Shown here piece after piece: positions 34,277-43,131 of a DNA stretch of 64,000 nucleotides. The translations under genes were made by a program, and so were the position numbers. The stretch is taken from contig NZ_JOCQ01000018.1 in NCBI RefSeq assembly GCF_000720725.1, positions 1 to 64,000 of the forward strand, read 5' to 3'. Under the pieces are notes generated by a model, which worked only from the letters and a program-made list of their open reading frames with translations, did no database searches and had not been told where the DNA came from. Numbering within the stretch: position 1 is the first letter of the stretch; every line of letters begins with the position of its first letter. Source of the stretch: Streptomyces rimosus subsp. rimosus (lineage in GTDB: Bacteria > Actinomycetota > Actinomycetes > Streptomycetales > Streptomycetaceae).

Positions 34277-34456
34277 GGCGTACGGGCGCCGGAGTTCGCC
34301 GCTGAGTCGCTTGCCGAACGCCCCTGGAAAGGCTGTGACCATGCCGGCGCCTTCACGACCGGCCCGACCTCGCACAGCGGCTTCACGGTCGAACTACATG
34401 CCCCCCTGCGGGCCGCCTGAGCCCACACGGGCACCGTCGGCGCCCCTCAGCGCACT

Positions 34457-34496
34457 GAGTGGCCCGCGCAACCATGGTGGGTTCCGCGCGCCACTC
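34457..34496. terminator. Hairpin between convergent genes
   Basis: 12-bp arms with one mismatch (GAGTGGCCCGCG and CGCGCGCCACTC) and a 16-nt loop, between the fusion gene and the convergent xylanase. Confidence 0.5.
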
Positions 34497-34504
34497 GGCT
34501 ACGG

Positions 34505-35224
34505 CTACTGGTGATGAGGGGTTCCGCTCACTGTGATGTTCGAGCTTCCGCTGCTTCGGTAACCCTCTGTCGCCATGATCATGTAGTTGAAGGTGCCGAG
34601 GCGCATCCCGTGGCGCGCCCAGGCATCGAAGTGGTTGCCGGTGGTGATGGTGCCGCCCGTGCGCTTCGACCGCCGGACGCTCCAGTACTGGTCGAACGTC
34701 TTCGGCCCCTCGATGGAAGGGGCGTTGACCCGGGTCGTCCGGTAGATGTCATAGACGCCGCCGTCGCTGGTCACCGTGCCCTTGTAGGCGCCCGTGGGCC
34801 GATAGGTGCCCCAGTTGTCGACGATGTAGTACTCGACGAGGGGGTTGGTGCTCCACCCGTAGAGCGTCAGGTAGGCGTTGCCGGAAGGGCGGAAACTGCC
34901 CGAATAGGTGACGGTCTTGCGCCCGCCGGTCTCCCAGCCCTTGCCGGCGACGAAGTTACCGGTGTTGCGCCACGAGGTGCTGTAACTGCCGCCGGAGGTC
35001 AGGCCCATGGACACCGTCCGGGGACTGTCGGTCCAGAACGAATAGTAGTAGCCGTTGTGGATGCCGGTTTTGTTCGTCGTGATGACCGGGTCGGCGCCGG
35101 CGGCCCCGGCGGTGCCGGGCAAGAGCAGGGCCACCAGGGCAGCCAGTGCCAGCACGCAGGTACTTCTGGTCAAAAGGCCGATTCGGTGGCTATTACGATT
35201 TCGGGCGTGGGTGGTTGTGTTCAT
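34505..35224 (-). CDS. Secreted GH11 endo-1,4-beta-xylanase
   Basis: 239 aa. Signal peptide MNTTTHARNRNSHRIGLLTR then VLALAALVALLLPGTAGAAG. The GH11 jelly-roll follows: GIHNGYYYSFWTDSPRTVSM, the nucleophile Glu in NPLVEYYIVDNWGTYRP, SIEGPKTFDQYWSVRRSKR, and the acid/base Glu in MIMATEGYRSSGSSNITV at the end. Single domain, no binding module. GAGGAG precedes the ATG. It starts 44 bp after the stop of the GH62 gene and is probably in one operon with it: xylanase plus arabinoxylan-debranching enzyme. Confidence 0.93.
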   Translation of the reverse strand: MNTTTHARNRNSHRIGLLTRSTCVLALAALVALLLPGTAGAAGADPVITTNKTGIHNGYYYSFWTDSPRTVSMGLTSGGSYSTSWRNTGNFVAGKGWETGGRKTVTYSGSFRPSGNAYLTLYGWSTNPLVEYYIVDNWGTYRPTGAYKGTVTSDGGVYDIYRTTRVNAPSIEGPKTFDQYWSVRRSKRTGGTITTGNHFDAWARHGMRLGTFNYMIMATEGYRSSGSSNITVSGTPHHQ

Positions 35225-35268
35225 GTCCGGTCTTCTCCTCTTGGGCAATGACGCGAGACGGGTCCGGG

Positions 35269-36798
35269 TCAGCAGGCGGAGTTGGCCTGGGTGAGCAGGC
35301 CCATGCGGTACGGCAGTTGCGCGTACTCGCCGTCGGATCCCGGGGCACGCCCTTGGTAGACGTACTGCAGGTGGCAGGGGTCGATGGTCAGGTTCTGGTC
35401 GGTGCCCGAGCGGACCAGTTCGCCGTGGCTGATGTCGTTGGTCCAGGCCGTTCCGTTGAAGGAGACGTTGGCCTTTCCCGCGAACGGGGCGCTTTCGGTG
35501 GACGCGAGCGGGGTCCAGGTTCCGGTCAGGCCGGTGGATGTCCAGGAGCGGAAATATCGGCCGCCCGCTCCCATGGCCTCGACCAGCAGCAGGTACTGGT
35601 TGGAGCCGGACACCTTGTAGATGTCCGACGCCTCGAAGAGCTTGGGCCGGGAGTCGGACAGCACGATGGTGGTGTCGCCGAATCCGTTGGGGAAGTTCGC
35701 GAGCGTGGTCCGGGCGCGGTAGAGGTGCCCGTTGTCGTCACTGAAGAACAGATAGCAGTTCGCGGTGTCGCAGATGGTCCAGAAGTCGATCCACTGTCCC
35801 TTGCCCTTGTTCTGTGTCACCACCGCGGGTTCCGAGGAGATGAATATCCGGGGCGCGGACCAGGAGGAGGGGTTGGAGGGGTCGGTCGTGGTGGAGTAGG
35901 TGGGCGGACCGGTCTGGTAGACCATGTACCAGAGTTTCTGCGGGGCGAAGTAGAAGACCTGGGGCGCGGCCGCGTAACGGGTGCCGATGGCCGAGGAGTC
36001 CAGGTAATGCTGGGTGGCGGAGCCGGCGTTCGCCCACTTGTCGAAGCTGAAGTATGCCAGGCTCCATTTCCCCGCCGTGTTCGCCGTGGTGGCGTAGACG
36101 TGGTATTTCCCGTTGTACCGGATGACCGAGACGTCCTTGATCGATACGAGCCGGTGCGACGCGTTCGACCGCGGGCCCGCCAGCACTCCGGTCGACACCC
36201 AGGAAAAGGCGGAAGGCAGGGAGTTCGATACGGTCCCGACCTTCACCAGCTGCCACTGCTGGCCGGCCCCGCCCCGGTCGGCCGACTGGTCGATGGCCGC
36301 CGCATCGGACGTGGCGGCACCTGCGACCTGGACGGCCTTTCCGCTGTTGCGGTTGATCAGACGCAGGTACCCGCCCGCGGAGCTTGCCAGGCTGAACTGC
36401 TGGCCGGCCGCCTTCGTGTCGTCCCACTGCTGTATCCGGGCACCGTCGGCCGTCGACCGGCCGGACACGTCGAGAACCTTGCCGCTGAAGCGCGAACGCA
36501 ACCGGTAGAAGCCGTCGCCGGAGTCGACGAAACGCCACTACTGCCAGGCCCCGTCGTTGCGCTTGTACTGCTGGAGCCCGACTCCGTTGTCGGTGTCGCG
36601 GTCGGTGACGTCCAGTGCCTTGCCGCTGTTGCGGTTGACCAGGACGTACCAGGCACCGGTGTCCACCGAGGCGGCCGACGCCGGTGTCGCGGCCAGAGCG
36701 ACACACAGGCCGGCGAGCAGCGCCGCCACCGCGATCCCGGCCGTACCTCGTCGCCGGCGCCACAGTGGGCGCCGGCGTGTTCTGTGGGCTGTAGCCAT
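35269..36798 (-). pseudogene. Secreted GH62 alpha-L-arabinofuranosidase with N-terminal CBM13, interrupted by an amber codon
   Basis: The full 509-codon frame starts MATAHRTRRRPLWRRRRGTA (twin-Arg-rich signal, AASA cleavage), has a ricin-B-type CBM13 (VLVNRNSGKALDVTDRDTDN, QQWRF/QQW-type repeats, about 45-175) and a GH62 catalytic domain: SIKDVSVIRYNGKYHVYATT (base Asp), QWIDFWTICDTANCYLFFSD, and KLFEASDIYKVSG (acid Glu). Codon 87 is TAG (36538-36540) where QxW repeats require Gln, a CAG-to-TAG change; the frame is otherwise intact. Translation would end inside CBM13; internal restart would give a leaderless enzyme. AGGAGA precedes the ATG. Confidence 0.88.
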
Positions 36799-36986
36799 AT
36801 GTTCTCCTGAGGTCGTGATGCTGCCGCCCCGTGCGTAACCGGGAGAAGGATGCTCGCCGTCGCGGCAACAGGTGGCAGATATGACTGCACGGCAAACCAC
36901 AACGCACTCTTTCCCGGGTTGACGGGTAGCGGCGACAGGCATTCGACAGCACCGCCAGGCAGCCTGCCGCCGAATTCCGCCAAGTT

Positions 36987-37007
36987 CGAAAGTCCGGCAA
37001 CCTTTCG
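36987..37007. promoter_or_regulatory. Possible operator of the xylan genes
   Basis: Inverted repeat CGAAAG (9-nt spacer) CTTTCG about 190 bp upstream of the GH62 start. CGAAA...TTTCG palindromes are described ahead of streptomycete xylanase genes; the match here is short and the distance is large. Confidence 0.3.
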
Positions 37008-37338
37008 GCTGTCGGCGGCCGAGCGGCAGGCCGTCTGCGGTCGGTGAACCCGAGGAGGTATGACACGAAAGTGCCGCGCAGCCGGGCCGGCGAGCGTCGA
37101 ATCGGGTATCGGGCACCTTCTGACCGCTCGGCAGAATCATGAATGGGCGCGAAATCGTGGGTGCGGAAGCGCATCAGCATTCAGGCTGCGGGATGCGCGG
37201 GCCTCGGCCGCCTGCTCCGGGATGTCGCTCACGCTTCTCCCTCGCACCTTGCAGCGTTCGCCCCAACGCCTCGTACAGGCACCGCCGTTGACAGGCTGTG
37301 TAGCGCTACGGAAGGGGCGCGCACCAAGCCGGTCAAGA

Positions 37339-37370
37339 TGCAGAGAACTCTATGCAGAGAGTCCTCTGCA
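37339..37370. promoter_or_regulatory. Palindromic operator of the ArsR-MFS operon
   Basis: Three TGCAGAG half-sites: direct copies at 37339-37345 and 37353-37359 and an inverted one (CTCTGCA) at 37364-37370. The last two form an 18-bp palindrome with a 4-nt centre, ending 17 bp before the ATG. Position and symmetry fit autoregulation by the ArsR-type protein. Confidence 0.55.
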
Positions 37371-37387
37371 CCCTTACGCTGCTCACC

Positions 37388-38020
37388 ATGCCCAACCACC
37401 ACGAACCCACCACCACCCCCAACCAGGCGCCCAGCGAACAGAGTTCACCCACCCCCTCCCGCCGCCTGGACGCCCGCAGCCTGCGCGGCCTGGCCCACCC
37501 CCTGCGGATGCGCATCTTCGAGCTGCTCACCCTCGACGGCCCGGCCACCGCCACCCGTCTCGCCGCCCGCCTCGGCGAGAACACCGGCACCGTCAGCTGG
37601 CACCTGCGCCACCTCGCCGAACACGGCTTCATCGAGGAGGAGTCCGGGCGCGGCACCAGGCGCGAGCGCTGGTGGCGGCGGGTCGGGGCGAGCAACGACC
37701 TGTACACGGCCGACTTCCGGGACGATCCCGACAGCCGGGGCCCGCTCTCGTTGTACCTGCACGAACTGGTGCAGCTGTACTTCAACCGCGTCACGGACTA
37801 TGTGAACGGCGACTGGGACGACACCTGGCGGCGCGCCGGCACCCTCGCGGACTGGCACGACCTACGACTGTCGCCCGAGCAACTGGCCGCGCTGAACGCC
37901 GAGCTGTCCGAGGTCGTCGCCCGTCACACCCCGCCCCCGGACGCCGCCCCGGCACCCGGCGCGCTGCCCGTCGTCGTACAGCTCCAGTCCTTCCCGCGCG
38001 AAGAGCGCGGCGCAGGGTGA
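37388..38020 (+). CDS. ArsR-family winged-helix repressor
   Basis: 210 aa. HTH at about 35-95: LRGLAHPLRMRIFELLTLDG, TRLAARLGENTGTVSWHLRH, LAEHGFIEEESGRG. No Cys-based metal site, so an organic ligand or other signal is likely. The C-terminal part (LSLYLHELVQLYFNRVTDYV, DLRLSPEQLAALNAELSEVV) is the effector/dimer region typical of the longer ArsR proteins paired with MFS pumps. I chose MPNHHEP at 37388; the frame is open to 37352 but that would overlap the operator. Its stop overlaps the MFS gene start (GTGA). Confidence 0.87.
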   Translation: MPNHHEPTTTPNQAPSEQSSPTPSRRLDARSLRGLAHPLRMRIFELLTLDGPATATRLAARLGENTGTVSWHLRHLAEHGFIEEESGRGTRRERWWRRVGASNDLYTADFRDDPDSRGPLSLYLHELVQLYFNRVTDYVNGDWDDTWRRAGTLADWHDLRLSPEQLAALNAELSEVVARHTPPPDAAPAPGALPVVVQLQSFPREERGAG

Positions 38021-39330
38021 GCGCCCGGGCAAGCGGCGGTCTGCTGCGGCGCCACCGCGACTTCCGGCTGCTGTGGTGCGGTGAGACGGCCGGCAAGTTC
38101 GGCGCGTCGGTCACCGGGGTGGCGATGCCGCTGATCGCCGTGTCCACACTGCGCGCGGGCCCGTTCGAGGTGGGGTTGCTAAGTGCCGCCGCCTGGCTGC
38201 CGTGGCTGGTCATCGGTCTGCCGGCGGGCGCCTGGGTGGACCGGTTGCGGCGCCGGACGGTGATGCTGGTCTCCGCCGCCGTCTCCTGCGTCCTGTTCAC
38301 GGCCGTACCGGTGGCGACGTGGTGCGGTCTGCTCGGTACGGGCCTGCTGCTGGCCGTCGCCCTGCTGTCGGGTACGGCGACGGTGTTCTTCCAGACCGCG
38401 TACACCGCCTACCTGCCGAGCATCCTGGCGCCCGACGATCAGGCGGAGGGCAATGCCAAGCTGCACGGCAGCGCGTCCGCCGCGCAGTTCGCCGGGCTCG
38501 GCTCCGGCGGTCTGATCGCGCAGGCGGCGGGGGCGGTGAACGGGATGTTCGCCAACGCCGCGACGTTCCTCGTCTCGTTCCTGTGCCTGACGGGCATCCG
38601 GTACCGCGAGCCCCGCCCCCGCCGGACGGAGCGGCGCGCCGGAGCGCTGGCCGGTGAGGTCGGCGAGGGGCTGCGGCTGATCGCCGGTGATCCCTGGCTG
38701 CGTACGCTCACGCTGTTCGGCGCCGCCTCCAACCTGGCGCTGATGGGGTACCAGGCGATTCAAGTGGTCTTTCTCGTCCGGGAAGTCGGCCTGTCCCCCG
38801 GCGTGGTCGGCGCTCTGGCCGCCGCGACCGGCGGGGGCGGCGTGGTCGGCGCCTTCGCCGCCCGCCGGGTCGCGGCACGGGTCGGGACGGCCCGCGCGAC
38901 GCTCCTGTTCGAGTTCGGTCTCGCCCTGTTCGCGCTGCTCATCCCGCTGACCACGGACGGCGCGGGGGTCGTGTTCTTCCTGGCCGGCGGCTGCTGTGTC
39001 ACGGCGGGCGTGGTGGCCGGGAACGTGCTCAAGGCGGGATTCCAGCAGCGGTACTGCCCGCCGCGTCTGCTCGGCCGCGTCACCGCCGGTTCGGCCTTCC
39101 TCGGTTACGGCACGATTCCGCTCGGCTCGCTGCTCGGCGGCGCGCTCGGGTCTGCGCTCGGTCTGCGCGCGGCCCTGTGGATCACCACGGCGGGGATTCC
39201 GCTCGCCGCCGTGATCCTGCTGTGTTCGCCGCTCCGGCGCGCCCGTGACCTGCCGACATCCCGGGAACGGCGGCACGGCGACGGGCTGTTGTCCGGTGGC
39301 GAAGGGGAAACGGCGCCGCCCCGGTCGTGA
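38017..39330 (+). CDS. MFS efflux transporter
   Basis: 437 aa, 12 predicted helices in two halves. The MFS loop motif lies after helix 2: GLPAGAWVDRLRRRTVM. Conserved second-half equivalents include ARVGTARATLL. Family resemblance is to the enterobactin/macrolide-exporter-like (MFS_3) group, with FRLLWCGETAGKFGASVTGV at the start. Translationally coupled to the ArsR repressor, so it probably exports the inducer. Substrate not predictable. Confidence 0.92.
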   Translation: MSARASGGLLRRHRDFRLLWCGETAGKFGASVTGVAMPLIAVSTLRAGPFEVGLLSAAAWLPWLVIGLPAGAWVDRLRRRTVMLVSAAVSCVLFTAVPVATWCGLLGTGLLLAVALLSGTATVFFQTAYTAYLPSILAPDDQAEGNAKLHGSASAAQFAGLGSGGLIAQAAGAVNGMFANAATFLVSFLCLTGIRYREPRPRRTERRAGALAGEVGEGLRLIAGDPWLRTLTLFGAASNLALMGYQAIQVVFLVREVGLSPGVVGALAAATGGGGVVGAFAARRVAARVGTARATLLFEFGLALFALLIPLTTDGAGVVFFLAGGCCVTAGVVAGNVLKAGFQQRYCPPRLLGRVTAGSAFLGYGTIPLGSLLGGALGSALGLRAALWITTAGIPLAAVILLCSPLRRARDLPTSRERRHGDGLLSGGEGETAPPRS

Positions 39331-39359
39331 CGTACGGGCTGCGCGCTCTCCCCCGTACG
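39331..39359 (+). terminator. Weak hairpin after the MFS gene
   Basis: 8-bp arms CGTACGGG and CCCGTACG with a 13-nt loop, starting directly after the stop codon. Confidence 0.4.
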
Positions 39360-39362
39360 GAC

Positions 39363-39405
39363 TTGGTCCAGACCTATTGACGGCCCCTGCGGGTCACCCT
39401 ACGGT
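39363..39405 (+). promoter_or_regulatory. DasR-type (dre) site overlapping the chitinase promoter
   Basis: TTGGTCCAGACCTA at 39363-39376 matches the core of the known dre consensus TGGTCTAGACCA in 10 of 12 positions. It abuts a -35-like TTGACG (39377-39382), 17-nt spacer and -10-like TACGGT (39400-39405). DasR is the GlcNAc-responsive repressor of chitinase genes in Streptomyces, so control by chitin breakdown products is expected. Confidence 0.6.
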
Positions 39406-39550
39406 TCGGGCAGCGCGACGCGCGGGTTCCGGCCACCACCCGTACGCCGTCACCGCCGTACGCCCCCACTCGGCACCCCCCACTCGGCCCCCACCCACGC
39501 TCCACCGGGCCCCTCAGTCACCGCCGGCCACGGCCGGGAAGGAGCACATC

Positions 39551-40606
39551 ATGTTCGGACGGGCACTCCGCCTGCTCGGAGCCGGCCTGGCGGTGGTCTG
39601 CGCCGCCCAGCTGCCGGCCGTCGCGGCCCCGCACGCCGCACCCCGGGACACCACCTGCCCGGTCAAATCCAGACCCGCGGGCAAGGTGCTCCAGGGGTAC
39701 TGGGAGAACTGGGACGGCGCGGCCAACGGCGTCCACCCGCCGTTCGGCTGGACGAAGATCACCGACCCGCGGATCGGCCAGCACGGCTACAACGTCATCA
39801 ACGCCGCCTTCCCCGTGATCCGTTCGGACGGCACGGTCCTGTGGGAGGACGGCATGGACGCGACGGTGAAGGTCGCGACGCCGGCCGAGATGTGCGAGGC
39901 CAAGGCGGCGGGCCAGACGATCCTGATGTCCATCGGCGGCGCGGCGGCGGGCATCGACCTCAGTTCCAGCAAGGTCGCCGACCGGTTCGTGGAGACGGTG
40001 GTGCCGATCCTGCAGAAGTACAACTTCGACGGCATCGACATCGACATCGAGACCGGGCTCACCGGCAGCGGCAACATCAACACCCTGTCCGCGTCACAGG
40101 CCAACCTGATCCGCATCATCGACGGCGTGCTGGCCCGGATGCCGTCCAACTTCGGCCTGACCATGGCGCCGGAGACGGCGTACGTCACCGGGGGCAGCGT
40201 GACGTACGGCTCGATCTGGGGCGCCTACCTGCCGATCGTGAAGAAGTACGCGGACAACGGCCGCCTCTGGTGGCTCAACATGCAGTACTACAACGGGAGC
40301 ATGTACGGCTGCTCCGGCGACGCGTACTCCGCCGGCACCGTCCAGGGCTTCACCGCGCAGACGGACTGCCTCAACAAGGGCCTGGTGATCCAGGGCACGA
40401 CCATCAAGGTCCCCTACGACAAGCAGGTCCCGGGCCTGCCCGCACAGCCGGGCGCGGGCGGCGGCTACATGTCACCAGGCCTGGTCGGCCAGGCGTGGAA
40501 CACCTATCGCGGCGGGCTGAAGGGCCTGATGACCTGGTCGGTCAACTGGGACGGGTCGAAGGCGTGGTCGTTCGGGAACAACGTCAAGGCGCTCCAGGGG
40601 CGCTGA
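39551..40606 (+). CDS. Secreted GH18 chitinase
   Basis: 351 aa, single catalytic domain. Signal peptide MFGRALRLLGAGLAVVCAAQ, cleavage near AVAAPHA. GH18 hallmarks: GQTILMSIGGAAAG (SxGG), YNFDGIDIDIE with catalytic Glu at the end of DxxDxDxE, LTMAPETAYV, LWWLNMQYYNGS and the C-terminal LMTWSVNWDGS Trp. No chitin-binding module. GGAAGGAG precedes the ATG. Preceded by a dre-type operator; followed by a strong terminator. Degrades chitin outside the cell to oligosaccharides. Confidence 0.95.
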   Translation: MFGRALRLLGAGLAVVCAAQLPAVAAPHAAPRDTTCPVKSRPAGKVLQGYWENWDGAANGVHPPFGWTKITDPRIGQHGYNVINAAFPVIRSDGTVLWEDGMDATVKVATPAEMCEAKAAGQTILMSIGGAAAGIDLSSSKVADRFVETVVPILQKYNFDGIDIDIETGLTGSGNINTLSASQANLIRIIDGVLARMPSNFGLTMAPETAYVTGGSVTYGSIWGAYLPIVKKYADNGRLWWLNMQYYNGSMYGCSGDAYSAGTVQGFTAQTDCLNKGLVIQGTTIKVPYDKQVPGLPAQPGAGGGYMSPGLVGQAWNTYRGGLKGLMTWSVNWDGSKAWSFGNNVKALQGR

Positions 40607-40644
40607 GCCGCGCAGCGCATCCGTATCACTACGCATCCGAACCG

Positions 40645-40688
40645 GTACGCGGGCGGGCCCGGGCACATGTCCGGGCCCGCCCGCGTAC
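40645..40688. terminator. Strong bidirectional terminator
   Basis: Perfect 18-bp arms (40645-40662 and 40671-40688) with an 8-nt loop, between the chitinase and the convergent small gene. Confidence 0.85.
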
Positions 40689-40692
40689 GGGC

Positions 40693-40884
40693 TCAGCTCT
40701 CGCCCTCCTGGGAGGGGTGCAGGCCCAGCATCTCCAGGAGCATCTTCAGCTCGTCGGCGTCGCGGGCCTGGCCGGCCAGGGTCAGCCGGGCCTGCCGCCG
40801 TACGGCGCCGGCCTCGTCGTCCTCGGGCACGGCCGGGTCGGTCTGGTTCTCGCTGCGGTGGTCTTCCTTAATCATCACCGCCAT
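40693..40884 (-). CDS. Small conserved acidic protein
   Basis: 63 aa: MAVMIKEDHRSENQTDPAVP then RRQARLTLAGQARDADELKM and LLEMLGLHPSQ. The AGQARDADELxMLLxMLGL stretch is a motif I associate with small conserved streptomycete proteins of unknown role. No membrane segment. Converges on the chitinase, sharing its terminator. A second Met (residue 4) could also be the start. Confidence 0.62.
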   Translation of the reverse strand: MAVMIKEDHRSENQTDPAVPEDDEAGAVRRQARLTLAGQARDADELKMLLEMLGLHPSQEGES

Positions 40885-41313
40885 TGTCCCATCACCCCGG
40901 AAGGCGCGGACACCCCGGGGCCCGGCCGGCCGCCGACGCGCGAAGCGGAACCCGCGCGGCCGATTCCTGAAGCCGCCTTCAGGAAATGCGAATTCCGCAC
41001 CCGCAGACCGGCCACCTTCCTGGAATTCTGAAGGCGCTTTCAGGTTCGCCGGAATTACCGGAATCTTTTGACCGGCTCACACATTGCGTGCCATCATTCT
41101 TTTCGGCGCCGGCCGCAGGAGGCCGTCGCGCCGCCGTGCCGAAGAATTCGAGGAGGTGGTCGTTGTGCTCTACGGCGAACCTCCCAGTTGCCCCCGCCTC
41201 CCCCGCTGACCGGGCCGGACGGCCCGCGGCAAGCCCTGCCGGGCAGCACGCCCCCGCGGCGGCGGATCCGCCGCCGCACCGGGCTGCCCGCATGAATTCT
41301 TACGGGTATCTCC
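40885..41313 (+). promoter_or_regulatory. Structured leader of the ABC importer operon
   Basis: No gene. The 41160-41290 part can fold extensively: GGAGGT/ACCTCC flanking 41154-41189, then an outer 8-bp stem CGGGCAGC (41240-41247) with GCTGCCCG (41283-41290) enclosing a perfect 22-bp GC palindrome at 41256-41277. The fold ends 23 bp before the ATG of the permease and would mask its ribosome site. It matches no riboswitch class I can recall. It could be an attenuator. Confidence 0.4.
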
Positions 41314-43050
41314 ATGACATTCCGCCGGTTTCCGGCCGGCGGCGCGATACGCGCTGCCCGCCTGCGCCCCGTGGACCTCCTGATCCTCTGCGGCGTTCTC
41401 GTACTCCTGTATCTCGTCATACGGGTCGGCGCCACCGCCGACCGCCCTTTCGACCCCGGAAATCCACCGGCCGTCTCCACCGATCCGCGGCACCTGCCGT
41501 ACTACGCGGCGCGTTCCGTGCTGCGGATGTTCGCGGGGCTGGTGCCCGCGGTGCTCTTCACCTTCGTGTTCGGAACGTGGGCCGCCCGGTCCCGGCGGGC
41601 GGCCAAGGTGATCGTCCCGGCGATCGACATCCTGCAGTCCGTACCGGTGCTGACCTTCCTGAGCATCACCGTCACCGGCTTCGTCGCGCTGTTCCCGCAC
41701 TCCACGCTGGGGCTGGAATGCGCGTCGGTCTTCGCCGTCTTCACCGCGCTGGTGTGGAACATGGCGCTGGCCTTCTACCAGTCGCTGACCACCCAGCCCA
41801 GGGAGCTGGACGAGGCGGCCCGGCTGATGGGGCTGACCCGCTGGCAGCGGTTCTGGAAGCTGGACGTGCCCAGCGGCATGATCGCGCAGGTCTGGAACGG
41901 CATGATCAGCTTCGGCGCCGCCTGGTTCGCGCTCAGCGCCTCCGAGACGATCACCGTCAACCACCGGGACAACGCCCTGCCGGGCATGGGCTCGTACGTG
42001 GCCCAGGCGCTCGCCGACGGGGAGGGCGCCCGGGTCGCCCTGGCCGTCGCAGTCATGATCGCGATGGTGGTGTCGGTCAACTTCCTCTTCTGGCGGCCGG
42101 TGACGGCATGGGCCGAGCGGTTCCGTACCGAGGACTGCGAGATCGCCGAGCAGCCGCGCAGCCGGGTCCTGGAGCTGCTGCGCCGCTCCACGCTGCCCGG
42201 CCGCCTGGGGCGCGCCCTGCGCCCGGCCGGTGAACGGCTCGACCGCGCGATGCGGGTGCTGGGCACCGGCGGCGGGCGGCTCCGGGCAGCCGGCGACGAG
42301 GCCCGCCGCAAGCGGGGCGACCTGGTCTTCTCCGTGCTGTACGCGCTGGGCGTCGCGGCCATCGGCTGGCAGGCCGTCTCCTATGTCCTGGCCCACGTGC
42401 CGCTCCCCGAGATCGGCCATGACGCGCTGCTCGCGCTGATCACGTACGGCCGGGTGCTGCTGCTGGTCGCCTTCTCCACCGTGGTGTGGGTGCCCATCGG
42501 CGTGTGGATCGGCATGCACCCGAGGGTCAACCGGATCGCCCAGCCCATCGTGCAGGTGCTGGCGTCCTTCCCGTCGAACTTCGTCTTCCCGCTCGCCGTC
42601 ATCGTGCTGGGCGCCTCCGGCATCTCGCTGAACTGGGGCTGCGTCGTGCTGATGGCGCTCGGCGCCCAGTGGTACGTGCTGTTCAACGTCATCGCGGGGG
42701 CCAGCGCCATCCCCGGCGACCTGCGCGAGGCCGCCGCCGACCTGGGGCTGCGCGGCCGGCTGCGCTGGACGAAGCTGATCCTTCCGGCGGTCTTCCCCTC
42801 GTACGTCACCGGTGCGCTGACCGCCTCGGGCGGCGCCTGGAACGCCTCGATCCAGGCGGAGATCGTCACCTACGGCAGCACCACGCTCACCGCGGTCGGC
42901 ATCGGCGCGTACATCCAGCAGGCCACCGCCGACGGCGACTTCGCCCGCAACTTCCTCGGGGCCGTCCTGATGAGCGTGTACGTCGTCGTCATCAACCGGC
43001 TGTTCTGGCGGCGGCTGTACCGCTTCGCGGTGCAGCGCTGCGCCCTGTAA
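41314..43050 (+). CDS. ABC importer permease with two fused NitT/TauT-type transmembrane domains
   Basis: 578 aa with two homologous permease halves. Each has the EAA loop: ELDEAARLMGLTRWQRFWKL in the first half and DLREAAADLGLRGRLRWTKL in the second. Hydrophobic helices surround each. The halves are joined by a ~90-residue charged linker (about 270-330). Most relatives in this superfamily are single-domain homodimers. The ATPase gene follows after 81 bp. No substrate-binding protein is encoded nearby, so either the binding protein is elsewhere or the system is of a different type. The ribosome site is weak. Confidence 0.93.
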   Translation: MTFRRFPAGGAIRAARLRPVDLLILCGVLVLLYLVIRVGATADRPFDPGNPPAVSTDPRHLPYYAARSVLRMFAGLVPAVLFTFVFGTWAARSRRAAKVIVPAIDILQSVPVLTFLSITVTGFVALFPHSTLGLECASVFAVFTALVWNMALAFYQSLTTQPRELDEAARLMGLTRWQRFWKLDVPSGMIAQVWNGMISFGAAWFALSASETITVNHRDNALPGMGSYVAQALADGEGARVALAVAVMIAMVVSVNFLFWRPVTAWAERFRTEDCEIAEQPRSRVLELLRRSTLPGRLGRALRPAGERLDRAMRVLGTGGGRLRAAGDEARRKRGDLVFSVLYALGVAAIGWQAVSYVLAHVPLPEIGHDALLALITYGRVLLLVAFSTVVWVPIGVWIGMHPRVNRIAQPIVQVLASFPSNFVFPLAVIVLGASGISLNWGCVVLMALGAQWYVLFNVIAGASAIPGDLREAAADLGLRGRLRWTKLILPAVFPSYVTGALTASGGAWNASIQAEIVTYGSTTLTAVGIGAYIQQATADGDFARNFLGAVLMSVYVVVINRLFWRRLYRFAVQRCAL

Positions 43051-43131
43051 CGGCTCTCCCCCTCCCGCTTCCCCGGCCCGGGCCCTCGGACCGCCGCGCG
43101 CCCGGGCCGCCGTACCCCTCGGAGTCATTCC

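Noticed and set aside
41160..41290. Known riboswitch class in the ABC importer leader
   Set aside because: None of the conserved cores I can recall (TPP, cobalamin, guanidine, M-box, yybP) is present; only stems are visible.
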